DNA from: JAEZFI01 sp044508215 | Lineage (GTDB): Bacteria; Actinomycetota; Acidimicrobiia; Acidimicrobiales; Microtrichaceae | DNA: 6,052 nucleotides | NCBI GenBank assembly: GCA_044508215.1 | Contig: JBIQID010000156.1 | Span: 1 to 6,052, forward strand | Direction: 5' to 3' | In this document: piece by piece, positions 4,414 to 6,052 of the stretch | Numbering within the stretch: position 1 is the stretch's first letter | How the letters are laid out: the number at the start of each line of letters is the position of its first letter | The notes under the pieces: generated by a model | The model's input: the letters and a program-made list of their open reading frames with translations, nothing else | Databases searched by the model: none | What the model was told of the DNA's origin: nothing | Position numbers and translations under genes: made by a program

Positions 4414-5098
4414 CGCACTCTTCGCCACCGGTCGGGCCGCCACGCCGCTCGACCCGTTCCCGTCGCTGTCCGACCTGCCGCGCCTCCGTCCCCGTGAGGA
4501 GAGGACGACCACGGTCGACGTCGACGAGCACCTCCGCAGCGCCGCCCAGGAGCTGGGCTACCAGGAAGGCCGCAGGGCCGGCTTCCAGCAGGGCGTCTTC
4601 GAGGGCCGCTCCCGCGGCGAGCACGACGCGCGCGCCGAGGCCACCGAACGGTTCGCGGCGCTGTTCGCCGAGGTGGAGCGCGGCCTGGTGGCCGTGCGCC
4701 ATCGGGCCGACGTGGACCGCGAGGTCCTGGCCGACGAGGTCGCCGACCTCGCGCTCCGCATCGCCGAGGCCGTGGTCGGGCGCGCTGTCGAGCTGGGTGA
4801 GGTGACCGGGCGGGATGCGCTCGCTCGGGCGATCGCAGCGGTGCCCGAGGGCGGCCCGATGGTCGCACGCCTGCATCCCGCCGACCTGGCCGAGATCGAC
4901 GTCGAACAGATCGAGACCGCCGGCCGCGAGCTGCAGCTGGTCGCGGATCCGACGCTGCGCCCGGGCGACTGCATCCTCGACGCCGGAGCCGCACGTGTCG
5001 ACGCCACCCTTGCCGGGGCGCTCGAGCGGGTGCGCACCGTGCTGCTGTCCGAGCCCGAGATCGACCCGGTCGTCGACCTCGACGGGGAGGCGGCGTGA
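4406..5098 (+). CDS. fliH: Flagellar assembly protein FliH (export ATPase regulator/stator)
   Basis: 230 residues. FliH dimers bind and restrain the FliI ATPase and tether it to the C-ring. Residues 1-40 are a variable, Pro-rich N-terminus. Residues 51-71 hold a perfect run of six glycines four apart (G51, 55, 59, 63, 67, 71), the GxxxG array typical of FliH. A long Glu/Ala/Arg helix follows (about 72-130). The C-domain has ARLHPADLAEID (154-165) and LVADPTLRPGDCILDAGAAR then VDATL (178-202), matching the FliH/YscL end (D..l..GdC.ie...g.vDa.l). Start TTG 4406 has a good Shine-Dalgarno and overlaps fliG by 8 bases. The stop overlaps the fliI GTG by 4 bases (GTGA). Its place between fliG and fliI supports the call. 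Confidence 0.9.
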   Translation: MTDALFATGRAATPLDPFPSLSDLPRLRPREERTTTVDVDEHLRSAAQELGYQEGRRAGFQQGVFEGRSRGEHDARAEATERFAALFAEVERGLVAVRHRADVDREVLADEVADLALRIAEAVVGRAVELGEVTGRDALARAIAAVPEGGPMVARLHPADLAEIDVEQIETAGRELQLVADPTLRPGDCILDAGAARVDATLAGALERVRTVLLSEPEIDPVVDLDGEAA

Positions 5099-6052
5099 CC
5101 TTCCGGATCCACCCGGCGCGCATCGACGCGGCCCTGTCGGCCGCTCGACCGGCGGCGACCGGCCGAGTCGTCCGCGTGGTCGGCCTGACCTTCGAGATCG
5201 AGGGGCTCGAGGCCGGCCTGGGCGACATGGTGCGCCTGGGCGAGGGCGTCGGCGTGCCCGGCGAGATCGTCGCGCTCGGCGAGCGCGGTCCCATCGGCAT
5301 GCCGCTCGGCGACCTCCGCGGCCTCCGCATCGGTGCACCGGCCCGCCTCGACGGCGCTGCGGGTGGCGTCCCGGTGGGCCCGACGCTCCTGGGCCGGGTG
5401 ATCGACGGCCTCGGTCGCCCGATCGACGACGGCCCGGCCCTCGACGGCATGCCGCGCGTCGACGTGGAGGCCGACGCGCCGCACCCGCTGCGGCGCGAGC
5501 TGGTCCGGCGGCCCATGCACCTCGGGGTGCGCGTGCTCGACACGATGGTCCCCGTCGGCCGCGGGCAGCGCATCGGCATCTTCGCCGGATCGGGCGTGGG
5601 CAAGTCGACCCTCCTCTCGATGATCGTCCGCAACACCGAGGCGGACGTGAACGTGCTGGCGCTCATCGGCGAGCGTGGCCGTGAGGTCCGGGAGTTCGTC
5701 GAGCACGACCTCGGGCCCGAAGGCCTCGCACGTTCCGTCGTGGTGGTCGCCACCTCGGACCAGCCGGCGCTCGTGCGCACCCGTGCGGCCTTCGCCGCCA
5801 CCCGCATCGCCGAGTGGTTCCGCGACCAGGGCCGCCACGTGAACCTGCTCATGGACAGCCTCACCCGGTTCTCCATGGCGCAGCGGGAGATCGGCCTCTC
5901 GTCCGGCGAGGTCCCCGCCACCCGGGGCTACCCGCCGTCGGTCTTCGCGATGATGCCGCGCCTGCTCGAGCGGGCCGGGGCGTCGGAGCGGGGGAGCATC
6001 ACCGGCATCTACACGGTGCTCGTCGAGGGCGACGACATGAACGACCCGATCG
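5095..6052 (+). CDS. fliI: Flagellum-specific export ATPase FliI (3' end outside window)
   Basis: The frame is open from GTG 5095 to the right edge, 319 codons of an expected ~435-450, so about the last quarter is missing. FliI is the hexameric ATPase that, with FliH/FliJ, energises substrate entry into the flagellar type III export gate. It is related to the F1 beta subunit. N-domain beta barrel: RVVRVVGLTFEIEG (about 24-37). Walker A is AGSGVGKST (164-172, K170). GERGREVREF (192-201) carries the catalytic-type E193. Walker B is LLMDS with D254. ARSVVVVATSDQPALVRTRA and ATRGYPPSVF are type III ATPase signatures that separate it from F1. GTG 5095 makes a GTGA overlap with fliH and has GGGGAGG (5084-5090) 4 nt upstream. 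fliJ would be expected downstream. Confidence 0.97.
   Translation, partial: MTFRIHPARIDAALSAARPAATGRVVRVVGLTFEIEGLEAGLGDMVRLGEGVGVPGEIVALGERGPIGMPLGDLRGLRIGAPARLDGAAGGVPVGPTLLGRVIDGLGRPIDDGPALDGMPRVDVEADAPHPLRRELVRRPMHLGVRVLDTMVPVGRGQRIGIFAGSGVGKSTLLSMIVRNTEADVNVLALIGERGREVREFVEHDLGPEGLARSVVVVATSDQPALVRTRAAFAATRIAEWFRDQGRHVNLLMDSLTRFSMAQREIGLSSGEVPATRGYPPSVFAMMPRLLERAGASERGSITGIYTVLVEGDDMNDPI

Noticed and set aside
2737..5921. Very long open frames on the minus strand (2737-4512 and 3303-5921)
   Set aside because: They lie opposite fliF, fliG, fliH and fliI, are low-complexity Arg/Ser/Ala/Pro or Gly/His/Asp-rich, and show no domain. They are mirror frames produced by GC-rich third codon positions.
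1..6052. Search for CRISPR, insertion sequence, phage or defence genes
   Set aside because: No spaced repeats of CRISPR size, transposase motifs or terminal inverted repeats were seen. The whole window is explained by a flagellar cluster and its control region.

Overview
The window is a stretch of chromosomal flagellar gene cluster from a high-GC bacterium. Every gene lies on the + strand. The order (fliS, small FliT-like gene, flgB, flgC, fliE, fliF, fliG, fliH, fliI), the GC-ending codons, the GTG and TTG starts and the Val/Ala/Arg/Asp-rich proteins suggest a motile actinobacterium, perhaps of the Acidimicrobiia/Nocardioides type. That placement is an inference from style and gene order, not from a marker gene.

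Layout. Bases 1-419 hold the 3' end of fliS (filament chaperone) and a small downstream gene that looks like the FliT/FlgN-like companion often found after fliS in actinobacteria. Bases 420-709 contain no large gene but are dense in signals: a 19-bp direct repeat in two copies, GC-rich inverted repeats, a candidate FliA-type promoter (CTCA-N16-GCCGAT), a 9-bp direct repeat with 20-bp period, a 25-codon upstream reading frame with a good Shine-Dalgarno, and two perfect 9-bp hairpins, the second of which covers the flgB ribosome binding site. From 710 to the right edge run flgB, flgC (proximal rod), fliE (MS ring-rod junction), fliF (MS ring), fliG (switch/C-ring), fliH and fliI (export ATPase regulator and ATPase, cut by the window end). 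Together they encode the core of the rotor-export base, in assembly order.

Nearly all the genes overlap at stop/start (GTGA, TGATG or ATGA junctions), so the run from the small upstream frame to fliI looks like one translationally coupled transcript. fliF contains a run of exactly 100 N. The coding frame continues across it, but family comparison suggests the true missing sequence is longer.

I see no mobile element, CRISPR array, tRNA/rRNA or defence system. The part most likely to be undescribed is the flgB leader: a conserved-looking control cassette made of a promoter, a small upstream peptide frame ending exactly on the flgB start codon, and an SD-masking hairpin inside that frame.
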